Positions 7,957 to 16,621 of a stretch of 64,000 nucleotides of DNA are shown here, piece by piece. Where the stretch lies: contig NZ_VHLL01000002.1 in assembly GCF_025384765.1 (NCBI RefSeq), positions 434,001-498,000 on the forward strand, read 5' to 3'. Numbering within the stretch: the first letter of the stretch is position 1; every line of letters starts with the position of its first letter. This DNA comes from Methanoculleus formosensis (lineage in GTDB: Archaea > Halobacteriota > Methanomicrobia > Methanomicrobiales > Methanoculleaceae). A program made the position numbers and the translations under genes. The notes beneath the pieces are model-generated. The model saw only the letters and a program-made list of their open reading frames with translations, ran no database searches and had not been told where the DNA came from.

Positions 7957-9164
7957 AGCGGCTCCTACTCGTTCTCGCCCTTGTCCTGCTCCTCGCCGTC
8001 CCGGCATCGGCGGGCGAGGGGATCCCGGGGGACGGTGACGGCGACGGGGTGCTCGCCGCCGGAGAATACACCTCGGCAGCCCTCGCCTACCTCGACGCCG
8101 CCTATATGGGCGGTACGGGAGACCTCGACCGGGACGAGATCCGCGACGCCGCCTGGGTCTACGCCCGCTGGGACGGAAGACCCCGCGAGATCGTCGATTC
8201 CTCGGGGCAGACAGTGACGCTCTACCGGCCCCTGCGCCGGGTCGTGACCTTCAGCGGCGAGTCCCTGGAGACGCTCCGGTCGCTCGGGTTCGATATGGAG
8301 AAGATCGTCGCTGTCGACAAGTACAGCCACGAGAAGAGCACCTTCTTCCCCGAATGCCGGGATAAGGCGAACGTCGGGTCGATCTGGTCACCCGATATGG
8401 AGAAGGTCGTCTCCGTGCGGCCGGACGCGGTCTTCCTCTACGCGACGATCAGCACCGCGGCCTGCGACGATATCCAGAAGAGGCTCGAGGCGAGCAGCCC
8501 CGGTATCCGGATCTTCCGGTTCGACTGCTTCAAGCCCGCGACCTATGAGACCGAGATCCGCACGATCGCCTCGATCGTCGACGAGACCGAACGGGGAGAG
8601 GAGTTTGCCTCCTTCTACGCCTCGACGATGGACCGGATCCGGGACGGCACGGCAGGGATCCCGGACGATGAGAAGACCCGGGTCTACTTCGAGTACTGGT
8701 TCGACTACACGACCGTCGCCGCCACTGCGGGCTACAACGAGAAGACCGAACTCGCCGGAGGGCGAAACCCCTTCGCCATCGGGACCGCCGAGTACCCCGT
8801 CGTCGACCCCGAGGCGATCATCGTCGCGGACCCGGAGGTCGTCGTCAAACTGGCCGGGCAGGGCCTGGCCGCCGGAGGCTACGCGGGGCACGACCCCGAA
8901 GCACTCGATGCGATCCGGTCGTCGCTCGTCGAGCGGCCCGGGTGGACGAGGATCTCCGCGGTGAAGGACGACCGCGTCCACGTCATCCACTCCGATATCC
9001 TCGGCGGCGCCCAGCACTTCATCGGAACCGCCTACCTCGCGAAGTGGTTCTACCCCGACCGGTTCGCCGACCTCGACCCGCACGCTGTCCACCAGCGTTA
9101 CCTCACCGGGTTCCAGGGTATCGACTTCGACCTCGCGTCCGAGGGGACGTTCGTCTACCCGTGA
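7953..9164 (+). CDS. ABC importer solute-binding protein with N-terminal dockerin-like module
   Basis: A 403-residue exported protein. The signal peptide MKRLLLVLALVLLLAVPASAG is followed at about 25-72 by two EF-hand-like calcium loops, DGDGDGVLAAGE and GTGDLDRDEIRDA, the signature of a type I dockerin. From about residue 78 onward it is a BtuF/FepB-type binding protein: REIVDSSGQTVTLYRPLRRVV, then a two-lobed domain linked by a helix. It would deliver a metal-siderophore, cobalamin or metal chelate to the permease downstream. The start is the GTG at 7953, overlapping the previous stop. The reading frame is open further upstream, but that part is a shadow of the preceding gene. Confidence 0.9.
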   Translation: MKRLLLVLALVLLLAVPASAGEGIPGDGDGDGVLAAGEYTSAALAYLDAAYMGGTGDLDRDEIRDAAWVYARWDGRPREIVDSSGQTVTLYRPLRRVVTFSGESLETLRSLGFDMEKIVAVDKYSHEKSTFFPECRDKANVGSIWSPDMEKVVSVRPDAVFLYATISTAACDDIQKRLEASSPGIRIFRFDCFKPATYETEIRTIASIVDETERGEEFASFYASTMDRIRDGTAGIPDDEKTRVYFEYWFDYTTVAATAGYNEKTELAGGRNPFAIGTAEYPVVDPEAIIVADPEVVVKLAGQGLAAGGYAGHDPEALDAIRSSLVERPGWTRISAVKDDRVHVIHSDILGGAQHFIGTAYLAKWFYPDRFADLDPHAVHQRYLTGFQGIDFDLASEGTFVYP

Positions 9165-9175
9165 CCGGTGCAGAG

Positions 9176-10228
9176 ATGGAGCAGAGCATCACCATCCAGA
9201 CAGGGTATGCCCGGCTGAAGAAAAACCGGGCGCTCTTCATCGGCGGACTCCTCGCCGCCCTCGTCATCCTCATCGGCGTCGCGGTCACGCTCGGGTCGGC
9301 CGAGTTCACCGTGGCCGAGTCCTACCTCGCGATCCTTGCCGGGCTCTTCCCCGGCACATTCACCGCCCCGGATATGGCCGGGATCATCATCTGGGACTAC
9401 CGGCTCCACCGGGTGCTCTTCGCGGTCTGTGCCGGGTTCGGGCTCGCGGTGGCGGGGTCGGTCATGCAGGGGATCCTCCGAAACCCGCTCGCGAGCCCCT
9501 TCACCCTCGGGATCGCCTCGGCGGCCACCACCGGCGCCTCGATCGCGATCGTCCTCGGCGCCGGGGTCGTCGGCGGGGAGTACCTCGTCATCGGCAACGC
9601 CTTCCTCTTCGCCCTGCTTGCCGCGCTCGCCATCTACGGGATGGCCCGCTACCGGGGGATCGGGTCCGAGACGATGGTCCTCGCCGGTATCGCCATCATG
9701 TACCTCTTCTCCGCGGTGACGTCGCTGCTCCAGTATATCGGCAGCGCCGAACAACTCCGTGCGGTGGTCTTCTGGACGTTCGGCTCGGTCGACAAGTCCA
9801 CCTGGCCGAAACTCGCCATCGTCAGTATCGTCCTCGCCTGCACCATACCCTACCTCCTCTACCGCTCCTGGGACTTAAACGCCCTCGCGGAAGGGGACGA
9901 GGTGGCAGCCGGTCTCGGGGTGCCTGTCGAGCGCTCGATGATCGTCTTCATGGTGATCGCCTCCCTGATCACCGCGGTGATCATCTGCTTCACCGGGACG
10001 ATCGGGTTCATCGGGCTCGTCGCCCCGCATATCACCCGGATGGTCATCGGAGGAGACTTCCGCACGCTCCTCCCCGCCTCCGGCCTCGTCGGGGCTCTCC
10101 TCCTCCTTGGTGCCGACAGCATCGCGCGGAGCGTCCTTGCGCCGCAGGTCCTCCCCGTCGGGATCGTGACCGCGTTCCTCGGCGTGCCGTTCTTCATCTA
10201 CCTCTTCATGCGCCGGAGGGATACCTGA
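9176..10228 (+). CDS. ABC importer permease, BtuC/FecCD family
   Basis: A 350-residue polytopic membrane protein with about ten helices. Typical FecCD segments are RLHRVLFAVCAGFGLAVAGS with VMQGILRNPLASPFTLGI, and later TGTIGFIGLVAPHITRMVIG, the loop that contacts the ATPase. It forms the channel for the ligand brought by the preceding binding protein. An in-frame GTG at 9161 overlaps the previous stop and would add five residues; the ATG at 9176 is used here. The stop overlaps the ATG of the ATPase gene, as expected for a coupled operon. Confidence 0.93.
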   Translation: MEQSITIQTGYARLKKNRALFIGGLLAALVILIGVAVTLGSAEFTVAESYLAILAGLFPGTFTAPDMAGIIIWDYRLHRVLFAVCAGFGLAVAGSVMQGILRNPLASPFTLGIASAATTGASIAIVLGAGVVGGEYLVIGNAFLFALLAALAIYGMARYRGIGSETMVLAGIAIMYLFSAVTSLLQYIGSAEQLRAVVFWTFGSVDKSTWPKLAIVSIVLACTIPYLLYRSWDLNALAEGDEVAAGLGVPVERSMIVFMVIASLITAVIICFTGTIGFIGLVAPHITRMVIGGDFRTLLPASGLVGALLLLGADSIARSVLAPQVLPVGIVTAFLGVPFFIYLFMRRRDT

Positions 10229-11016
10229 TGCCCCGTCTCTCGGTCGAAGACCTCTCGTTTGCCTACCGTGACCGCCGGGTGCTCCACGGGATCACGTTCT
10301 CGGTCGGCGCGGGCGAGATACTCGGGCTCGTCGGGCCGAACGGATGCGGGAAGACGACGCTCATCCGGTGCATCGACGGGATGCTCACGCCCGGTGGGGG
10401 GAGGGTGAGGCTCGATGGACGCGAGATCCGCTCGATGCACCGCCGCGAGGTCGCGCAGGCGATGGCCTACGTGCCGCAGTCGGCCGGGAACCGAACCTCC
10501 GCGACGGTCTTTGAGACGGTCCTGATGGGGAGGCGGCCCTACCTGAACTGGACGGTATCCCGGGAGGACGAGGAGAAGGTGATCGCCGCGCTCGACCTCC
10601 TCGATCTCGGGGACCTCGCGCTCCGCAAGATTGCCGAACTCTCCGGCGGGGAACGGCAGCGGGTGATGATCGCCCGGGCGCTCGTGCAGGAGACCGGCGC
10701 AATCCTCCTCGACGAACCGACGAGCAACCTGGACATCTGCCACCAGATGGCCGCTATGGAGGTCCTTTCCGGGCTTGCCGGGGAGAAGGGGCTCTCGATC
10801 GTCGTCGCACTCCACGACCTGAACCTCGCCGCCACCTACTGCCACCGCCTCATGGTGATGAAGGCCGGGGCGATCTACGGCTACGGGACGCCGGACGAGG
10901 TGCTCACCGAGGAGATGCTCAGGTCGGTCTACGGCATCGAGGCGGTGGTGAAACGGGATCTTGAGGCGCCCTACATGATTCCGGTCCGGTCAGGAAGGCC
11001 GGGGGAGGGGGTGTAA
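10228..11016 (+). CDS. ABC importer ATP-binding protein, BtuD/FepC type
   Basis: A 262-residue ATPase powering the importer. Walker A is GPNGCGKT (36-43), the Q-loop region is AYVPQSAG, the signature is LSGGERQR, Walker B is AILLDEPTSNLD, and the H-loop is ALHDLN. All are intact. It is the last gene of the four-gene operon beginning at 7441. Iron-siderophore versus cobalamin specificity cannot be fixed from the ATPase. Confidence 0.95.
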   Translation: MPRLSVEDLSFAYRDRRVLHGITFSVGAGEILGLVGPNGCGKTTLIRCIDGMLTPGGGRVRLDGREIRSMHRREVAQAMAYVPQSAGNRTSATVFETVLMGRRPYLNWTVSREDEEKVIAALDLLDLGDLALRKIAELSGGERQRVMIARALVQETGAILLDEPTSNLDICHQMAAMEVLSGLAGEKGLSIVVALHDLNLAATYCHRLMVMKAGAIYGYGTPDEVLTEEMLRSVYGIEAVVKRDLEAPYMIPVRSGRPGEGV

Positions 11017-11025
11017 GGTCCCCTC

Positions 11026-11286
11026 TCATCCCTTCAGGATAGATAACGCTTCTTTTGCTTCCATGACCAGGTGCATCTCTTTGTAGCCGAGGTCGCTCCA
11101 CGGAAAACTGAGTTTCATGAGGGCGACAGGATCGTCCGTCTCGATCAGCCGGAAGACCGTGTTCCCCACAAGGTCGAGCCACTCGTTGATCACGGTCACC
11201 CCTTCCGGTACCTCCTCCCGGGCCCGCGCTTCCATGATCTCGGCCGTCTTCCCGGGTTCCCAGGTGAATATGTTTATGAACTGCAT
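11026..11286 (-). CDS. DUF3303-like small protein
   Basis: An 86-residue soluble protein beginning MQFINIFTWEPGKTAEIMEA. The alpha/beta pattern with a dimeric ferredoxin-like look matches DUF3303 or related barrel families. Function is unknown. The ATG at 11286 is favoured over the one at 11310 because a purine-rich GAGGGGGGAAGA lies at Shine-Dalgarno distance before it. It converges on the ABC operon with a 9-nt gap. Confidence 0.8.
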   Translation of the reverse strand: MQFINIFTWEPGKTAEIMEARAREEVPEGVTVINEWLDLVGNTVFRLIETDDPVALMKLSFPWSDLGYKEMHLVMEAKEALSILKG

Positions 11287-11378
11287 GCTCTTCCCCCCTC
11301 GTTGCCGCATCCCGGCACGCCGGGATGGACGGTCGGCGTCATGGGTTCAGAGGTATAAAAATCTGGTGCAGGGCGGAC

Positions 11379-12647
11379 CTACGCCGACCGCCCCTTCACC
11401 CGGGCACCGATGAGCATGGCGGTGACCGCGGAGAGCGCGAGGAGCACGATCGTATACTGGTCTGCCGTCCCCACGACCGCGACCAAGAGGATGGTGGTCA
11501 GGGGTGCGCCGAGAGCAAGGGCAAGGGCGGCGGTCTCGATGCAGAGGACCAGGATCACGACCGGCACACCCGGGAAGACGAGGCTCAGGGCGAGCCCGAC
11601 CAGCGTGGATGCGAAGATGATGGGGAAGAGAGGCCCTCCGATGTACCCGCTCTTGAACGAGAGCGCAAGCAGGAGGATCTTCAAGACCGCCATACCAAGG
11701 AGCATCACGACCCCGAACCGGGCCGGGTCGGCGATGATAGCGTGGATCTGGCCCTCCCCGGAGAAGAGCACCTCGGGGACGAAATAGCCGACGATTGCGA
11801 TCACCACCCCGGCGGTGAGGACCGGGGCGACGGTTGCCGCACCAAAAACCCGCTCCATGACCGTCCCGGCGGCCTGCATGGAGATCCCCGCAAAGATCGC
11901 GAGCAGTGATCCGATGATGCCGAGAGCGACCGCGTAGACGGTGTAGGCAGGCAGGAGTTCGCCTATCGGCTCAAACGGGATGCTCCGGGCAAACGACGGG
12001 AGGCCGAGTACCTGGTAGAAGACGAAGCCGATGGTGCCGGCGAGCAGGTTCCAGATCAGGAGCCGGAAGGCGTTCTTGTTGCCGCCGACCTGGAACTCGG
12101 TGGCAAAGACCCCGGTGAAGAGCACGCTCCCGATAATACCGTTGAACGCCGAGGCGAGGGCGGCGACGTCGAAGCCGAGCGCGGCCGTTGGGGAGCTGAT
12201 CCTGAGCCTCCCCCGGACAAAGGACGATATGTAGCCGACGAGGACGGTGATGGTCCCTTCCGGGCCGACGCTTGCCCCGGAGAGGAGCGAGAAGAGCGAT
12301 GAGAGGAGGGCGCCGGGGAAGGTCCGGAGGTTGGGGCTCTCTCCGCTCTTGAGCGAGTCTGCGAACCCACCGTGGATCACGTCGGGAGCGTGCAGGTACT
12401 TACGGGAGAGGCCGACAAGCAGCGAGAAGAGGACCACCCCGGCCGGGACTGCCCAGGGGTTGGCCGCTATGAAGTCGTTTTCGCCCCAGACGGCGTTATT
12501 GAGCAGCGCATAAACGCTCAGGTAAGCAACCGTGAAGGTGATGGCGATCACGGCGATGAGGACGACCTGCCATAGCCTGAGGGCACCGCTATCGGCCGGC
12601 GTTTCGCGCGGCGCCGAACCGCCGGTGGATGCGGATACGGGAGGCAC
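11379..12647 (-). CDS. ClC-family chloride channel or H+/Cl- antiporter
   Basis: A 422-residue integral membrane protein with the pseudo-two-fold ClC architecture. The selectivity-filter motif is SGASVGPEGTIT (GxEGP variant, with the gating-glutamate position retained). A second filter region is SGYIGGPLFPIIF, corresponding to GxFxP with Leu in the middle. The long hydrophobic helices and the absence of a CBS tail fit the short prokaryotic type. Whether it is a channel or an exchanger depends on the proton glutamate, which I could not place with confidence. It is monocistronic. Confidence 0.92.
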   Translation of the reverse strand: MPPVSASTGGSAPRETPADSGALRLWQVVLIAVIAITFTVAYLSVYALLNNAVWGENDFIAANPWAVPAGVVLFSLLVGLSRKYLHAPDVIHGGFADSLKSGESPNLRTFPGALLSSLFSLLSGASVGPEGTITVLVGYISSFVRGRLRISSPTAALGFDVAALASAFNGIIGSVLFTGVFATEFQVGGNKNAFRLLIWNLLAGTIGFVFYQVLGLPSFARSIPFEPIGELLPAYTVYAVALGIIGSLLAIFAGISMQAAGTVMERVFGAATVAPVLTAGVVIAIVGYFVPEVLFSGEGQIHAIIADPARFGVVMLLGMAVLKILLLALSFKSGYIGGPLFPIIFASTLVGLALSLVFPGVPVVILVLCIETAALALALGAPLTTILLVAVVGTADQYTIVLLALSAVTAMLIGARVKGRSA

Positions 12648-12769
12648 GATGCCGCCAGTTCATCCTTTTGAGTAATCATCCTTGCGGTTGCCCCCCTGGC
12701 GGCGAGGAGGCAGGCCGGGGAGCCTGCCGGGAAGAGATTTTGCCGCCCGGGAGACTCGCCGATTCCCGG

Positions 12770-13282
12770 CTATCTCCGCCTGGGCCGCGTCTCGACCCGC
12801 TCGGTCGTCACGACCTCGGGCGGCGGGGTTTCCGACCGCTTCATGGCTTCCGCCTCCTCGCGGGTCGGCGGGGTCATGCTCCCGGCCGACTGGATGAGGC
12901 TGTAGTCCGCTTCACGGGGCCAGTTGTCTTCGTCGAAGCCCGGCAGGTCGTCCAGCCGCTGCTTGTCGATGTTCACGACGAAGTTATCGTCGCCGGAGCG
13001 GTAGATCATGGCTTCCGGCGGGACGGCGAACCTCTTTGCCGCCATCCCGAGCACGCCGCCGTACCTGAGCACCAGGTACTGCACCTTGCCATCGGGAAAG
13101 GCGATCCGCATATCCGAGATCTTCCCGAGATCGTCTCCCTGCGGGTTGATCACGTTCTTCTTCAGGATGTCGTCTGCCGACATGGACCACTCCTCGCCGG
13201 CACTCCGCGTCCTGCGTTCGAGAATTACCTCCGATCTCTCCTGCATCTTCTTCAACTCCATCCCCGCATCCAGGGAAGACAC
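12770..13282 (-). CDS. PRC-barrel domain protein
   Basis: A 170-residue protein. Residues about 32-110 form a PRC-barrel: SADDILKKNVINPQGDDLGKI, then SDMRIAFPDGKVQYLVLRYGG and KRFAVPPEAMIYR. A charged, Pro-rich C-terminus follows (PPTREEAEAMKRSETPPPEV, then Arg-rich). PRC-barrels in archaea are often ribosome, RNA or cell-division associated; no specific role can be read here. The GTG at 13282 opens the frame; ATG at 13261 is an alternative with GGATGCGGGG upstream. An AT-rich TATA-like AAATTATTTTAA sits at about 13319-13330. Confidence 0.85.
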   Translation of the reverse strand: MSSLDAGMELKKMQERSEVILERRTRSAGEEWSMSADDILKKNVINPQGDDLGKISDMRIAFPDGKVQYLVLRYGGVLGMAAKRFAVPPEAMIYRSGDDNFVVNIDKQRLDDLPGFDEDNWPREADYSLIQSAGSMTPPTREEAEAMKRSETPPPEVVTTERVETRPRRR

Positions 13283-13443
13283 CCCACGAAGGGGGCGTGC
13301 ACTGAGTACCGGGAGTCCTTAAAATAATTTGCACACCGCCGTCGGGGGGTAGCCCGGTCTCTGGGGAGGGAGGCTATCCGCCAATATAAGCGCCATATGG
13401 CCGCAAGATCTCAGAAATCAGCCCCATATGATGCCTGATCGAA

Positions 13444-13776
13444 ATGGATGGAGTTATTACCGGATGCGCCAATCCCCTCTTCATGGGGCCTACTGTCAAA
13501 CTGGATCTCACCACGATCCTCCAGGCAACAGGCGAGTTGCAGCACTTTCTCGACCTGGGCGCTGTCCGCCTGCGTGCAGAAGGGCAGTTGCCGGAAGAGG
13601 CGTCCGAGGAGTTGATATTCTCCATGGCCGATGAACTCGAAGATCACCTGCGGATGATGCGCGACCGGCAGGGATCCGCGAGCATCGGCGACCTCCGGGT
13701 CTGGACCCGGGCCTGGATCGACGAGCGGCTGGAGGTGCTCGCCCGGAAGTCAGTGCAGGGTGGCGACCGGGGATAA
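13444..13776 (+). CDS. Small helical protein of unknown function
   Basis: A 110-residue protein, apart from its first 20 residues almost entirely predicted helix. It contains LTTILQATGELQHFLDLGAV, SEELIFSMADELEDHLRMM and a basic-acidic C-terminal helix. No family is recognised. Its end overlaps the next gene by 17 nt in another frame, so the two are likely translated from one transcript. It may be a partner or inhibitor of the HExxH protein downstream, but there is no direct evidence. Confidence 0.65.
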   Translation: MDGVITGCANPLFMGPTVKLDLTTILQATGELQHFLDLGAVRLRAEGQLPEEASEELIFSMADELEDHLRMMRDRQGSASIGDLRVWTRAWIDERLEVLARKSVQGGDRG

Positions 13777-14335
13777 CCTCCCGGTGAGTACCCCGGAAGA
13801 GATCCCATGGTTTATCAGCACGCGCATCCATGCGCACCCGATGCCTCACTTCGACCTCTTCTTCAAGACCGAAGATCTGCGGCGGAGGCTTGAGCCGCAC
13901 CTCGACCTCATCCCGCCGTACTTCCGGTTCACCGTCCGGACGGGCACCCCGGAGGTCCGCTTCTTCGACCAGAAGGACCCGATGTGGAAGGGTTTTCCCT
14001 TCCCGATTCCGGAAGGAACCATCTATGTCTTCGACGACGAGATCCCCGCCCGGGCGCTCGGGGGCGGGATGCAGAACCGGGCGAGCGTCCGGGTCACGCG
14101 CGCCGACACGGACGACGAAGCGCTCGTCCTCCGGATCTGGCACGAGGTCCTGCACGCGATCGGGCAGCCGGCGGACGATATGGCTAAACGGGCCGGCGAG
14201 TGGCAGAGTGTCTCTGAGCGGCTCATGTGGGCGGCCTGGCAGTCGCTCTCCCGGTCGCTCGACGTGCCGTTCTGGCACCGGAAGTTCTATGCCTGGCTGA
14301 CGGAGCGGGCAGAGAGCGGGGTGGGGGGAAGGTAG
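13760..14335 (+). CDS. Putative zinc metallopeptidase-like protein (HEVLH)
   Basis: A 191-residue cytoplasmic protein. The core motif is LRIWHEVLHAIGQP at about residue 130, a HExxH zinc-binding pattern followed by a small-residue helix, as in minimal gluzincin or metzincin-like proteins. It is preceded by strands (PEVRFFDQKD, GTIYVFDDE) like the edge strand of zincins. A third zinc ligand is not obvious, though Glu or His residues downstream (EWQSVSERL, PFWHRKFY) are candidates. The GTG at 13760 opens the frame; GTG at 13784 is an alternative. Peptidase activity is inferred only from the motif. Confidence 0.7.
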   Translation: MATGDNLPVSTPEEIPWFISTRIHAHPMPHFDLFFKTEDLRRRLEPHLDLIPPYFRFTVRTGTPEVRFFDQKDPMWKGFPFPIPEGTIYVFDDEIPARALGGGMQNRASVRVTRADTDDEALVLRIWHEVLHAIGQPADDMAKRAGEWQSVSERLMWAAWQSLSRSLDVPFWHRKFYAWLTERAESGVGGR

Positions 14336-14469
14336 GGCCCGGAGCACCGCTCTCTGGAGTCCCTCAGATAACGCAGAAGTCAGTATGCCGGGTTGAAACC
14401 GCCCGATACGGAGATTCAGCCCTCCGATTCCCGTAACGTATAACTATCGGGACGTTTCTATTTGATAGG

Positions 14470-15018
14470 ATGGAGAAAATCTCTATTTCGCTTCTGGTTC
14501 TTTTTGTTCTCGGTCTGGCTTTGATAACTCCAGGCTGCCTGCAAAGTGAGTCTGCTCTCAACACCTCGACGCCTGGAGGCGCCGATGCCGGAGAGCAGGG
14601 AAACTACACCTCAAACGAGACGCTTGTCGCCTTCGTCGAAAGTGCGGTTGCTTACGTGAATGAGAATGGTAAAGACGCCGCTCTTGCCGAGTTTAACGAC
14701 CCGAACGGCTCGTTCATCCAGGGTGAACTCTACATCTACGCGTATGACTTCAACGGCACCACGCTCGCCCACCCGGTCAACCCGGAGAAGGTCGGCGTCA
14801 ACCGCCTGAATGAGACCGAGGGGGGTGTAGGGACATTTCTTGTAGAGATGAATGCCGCTATCAGGAACGGGGAGAATTTCCACCGGATTGCATACATCAA
14901 CCCCGCACATGACCGGAGGACCGAGTCGAAGCTGGCGTATGCGGTGCAGATGGACGAGAACTGGTGGCTGGGGTCCGGGATCTATACCGGTCCGGCGGAC
15001 CCTGAGATCGCCGGGTGA
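14470..15018 (+). CDS. Lipoprotein with a single Cache domain
   Basis: A 182-residue exported protein. The lipobox-like ITPGCLQS (about 19-26) follows a hydrophobic signal segment. A Thr/Ser/Gly-rich linker leads into a Cache domain: AVAYVNENGKDAALAEFNDP, then GELYIYAYDFNGTTLAHP and KLAYAVQMDENWWLGSGIYT. These are the hallmarks of sCache_2 domains that bind small extracellular ligands such as carboxylates or amines. There is no attached transmitter, so it may act as a ligand-binding surface protein or partner of a sensor encoded elsewhere. It is monocistronic with a T-rich terminator downstream. Confidence 0.88.
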   Translation: MEKISISLLVLFVLGLALITPGCLQSESALNTSTPGGADAGEQGNYTSNETLVAFVESAVAYVNENGKDAALAEFNDPNGSFIQGELYIYAYDFNGTTLAHPVNPEKVGVNRLNETEGGVGTFLVEMNAAIRNGENFHRIAYINPAHDRRTESKLAYAVQMDENWWLGSGIYTGPADPEIAG

Positions 15019-15082
15019 GGCGGGGGAGACTCGTCCTCAACCGGGAGGCCGGGGAGAGGCCGGTCGCCCGGTGAGAAAACCC

Positions 15083-15089
15083 TTTTTTT
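15083..15089 (+). terminator. T-rich terminator after the Cache lipoprotein
   Basis: Seven consecutive T residues follow an A/C-rich stretch about 65 nt after the lipoprotein stop. Archaeal termination commonly uses such oligo-T tracts. It lies only 34 nt before the next start. Confidence 0.45.
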
Positions 15090-15116
15090 ATACGTAGCCC
15101 GGAGAAATTATGATCG

Positions 15117-16379
15117 ATGAAACTGCCGTACGGGGATCGGTTCGGGAGGAATAAAGCGGCGGGGAACCCGGCGATCTCGCCGGAAGAGTTCTCACGACAG
15201 GTTGCCCGGACCCGGACCGGGGCGGCGATGATCCTGAATACGGCGGAGGACGACCTCGCCACCCTTACCGGGACGAGATGGAGCCTTGACTACACATCGC
15301 CCATCCTCGCTGCGGCGGTACTGGTCAACATGGGCCTTCTGCTCGCATACACCCGGGAGTATTACCTCTACTGGATCATGGCGTCCTTCATATTCCTGAT
15401 GATAAACCCCTTCCTCCTCCTGCTCCCGACCGATACGGGCGATCTGAAGTCCTATGTCAGGTATCTCATCGACCTCAAAGATCGCGAGCGAAAGAGCCTC
15501 GAAGAGATCATATCGTGGGAGAGCCTCGAAAAAGGCGCCGCCGTCCCTGCCGAGATGATAGAGAGACTCAAACGCCTCACAGAGCAGAGGAACTCCCTCT
15601 ATGAGCTCGGCTGGAACCTCTTCTTCATCAACTGCCAGCCGCTCGCCCCGGGATTTCTCGTGCTCTTCTCCCTCTCATCGGTCTTTGCACTTCTCGGCTG
15701 GCTCGCAAACGGCGATTTCGCTCCGTACTCCGCCGTGATCGTCACCATCCAGTCCGTCGCAATCATCGTCTTCTACGGTGCTATCGTGTACGTCCAGCCG
15801 TATTCGCGGGGTTTCTTCGCGGGGATACTCGGGATGCAGTCCCGCATCAAGGAGCGGTACAACGAGGCCTGGACCCAGGGGCTCAAGTACGCGCTCACCG
15901 CTGCCGTCGTGACGACCGTCGCCGGCATCATCACCATCGCGGCGATCGTCCTCCCGGGGGTGACCTACAACAGCTTCATCTCCGCCGAGGCCGATATCGA
16001 GCTCGGGGCCGGCATGTTCGCCCTCATCTTTCTGACGCAGACGATCGTCGTGCGGCATCTCCAGGGAGGCTACAGCCGCACGCTCGTCCACTCCCTCCTG
16101 TCGTCCAGGATCGCGACGATCCGCGAAGAGGTGCTCCCGGCCATCGACGGCCTTGCTCAGGCGTCGCTTTGTGACGGAGTGACCCCGCGGATGACCGAAG
16201 ACCTTGAACGGATAACCCTCGACCTGACCCGGTACCGGGCGCTCAAGATCGGCTACGCATCGCTCTTCGGCTACTTCCCCGTCTGTATGGTGACGCCGGA
16301 CGTCGGCGCCGTCATGCGCGTTGCCGGGACGACGGACGGTGGTCGCAGGAGGGCACCGGTCGACGAGGCGGCGGCGTAA
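15117..16379 (+). CDS. Multi-pass membrane protein of unknown function
   Basis: A 420-residue protein. The basic N-terminus (about 1-60) precedes paired helices (about 60-80 and 84-105), a charged cytoplasmic helical hairpin (LIDLKDRERKSLEEIISWES through LKRLTEQRNSLYELGW) and four or five further helices to about residue 315. The C-terminal 90 residues are soluble and helical. No family is recognised. The alternation of membrane pairs with a long coiled hairpin is unusual for a transporter. It appears monocistronic. Confidence 0.75.
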   Translation: MKLPYGDRFGRNKAAGNPAISPEEFSRQVARTRTGAAMILNTAEDDLATLTGTRWSLDYTSPILAAAVLVNMGLLLAYTREYYLYWIMASFIFLMINPFLLLLPTDTGDLKSYVRYLIDLKDRERKSLEEIISWESLEKGAAVPAEMIERLKRLTEQRNSLYELGWNLFFINCQPLAPGFLVLFSLSSVFALLGWLANGDFAPYSAVIVTIQSVAIIVFYGAIVYVQPYSRGFFAGILGMQSRIKERYNEAWTQGLKYALTAAVVTTVAGIITIAAIVLPGVTYNSFISAEADIELGAGMFALIFLTQTIVVRHLQGGYSRTLVHSLLSSRIATIREEVLPAIDGLAQASLCDGVTPRMTEDLERITLDLTRYRALKIGYASLFGYFPVCMVTPDVGAVMRVAGTTDGGRRRAPVDEAAA

Positions 16380-16621
16380 TGGTGCGCGGCCGGGACGGGG
16401 GGGATTCGGGTGCAAGGCCGGTATATCCCCTGACCCTGTGATCTCCGGGAATGGCTGAAAGAAGGGAGTCTTGAGACTCCGGGGCCTCCACAGGGGCTGT
16501 ATCACCCGTCCGGTCGAGGGGTGGGGATATTCCTGGCGTAGCCTCTTTTGAGGGATACCCTCTGAGGCGGTGACAGGGGGTCCGATCACCGTATTCCCGG
16601 GGAAGAGATAAGCGATCCTGG

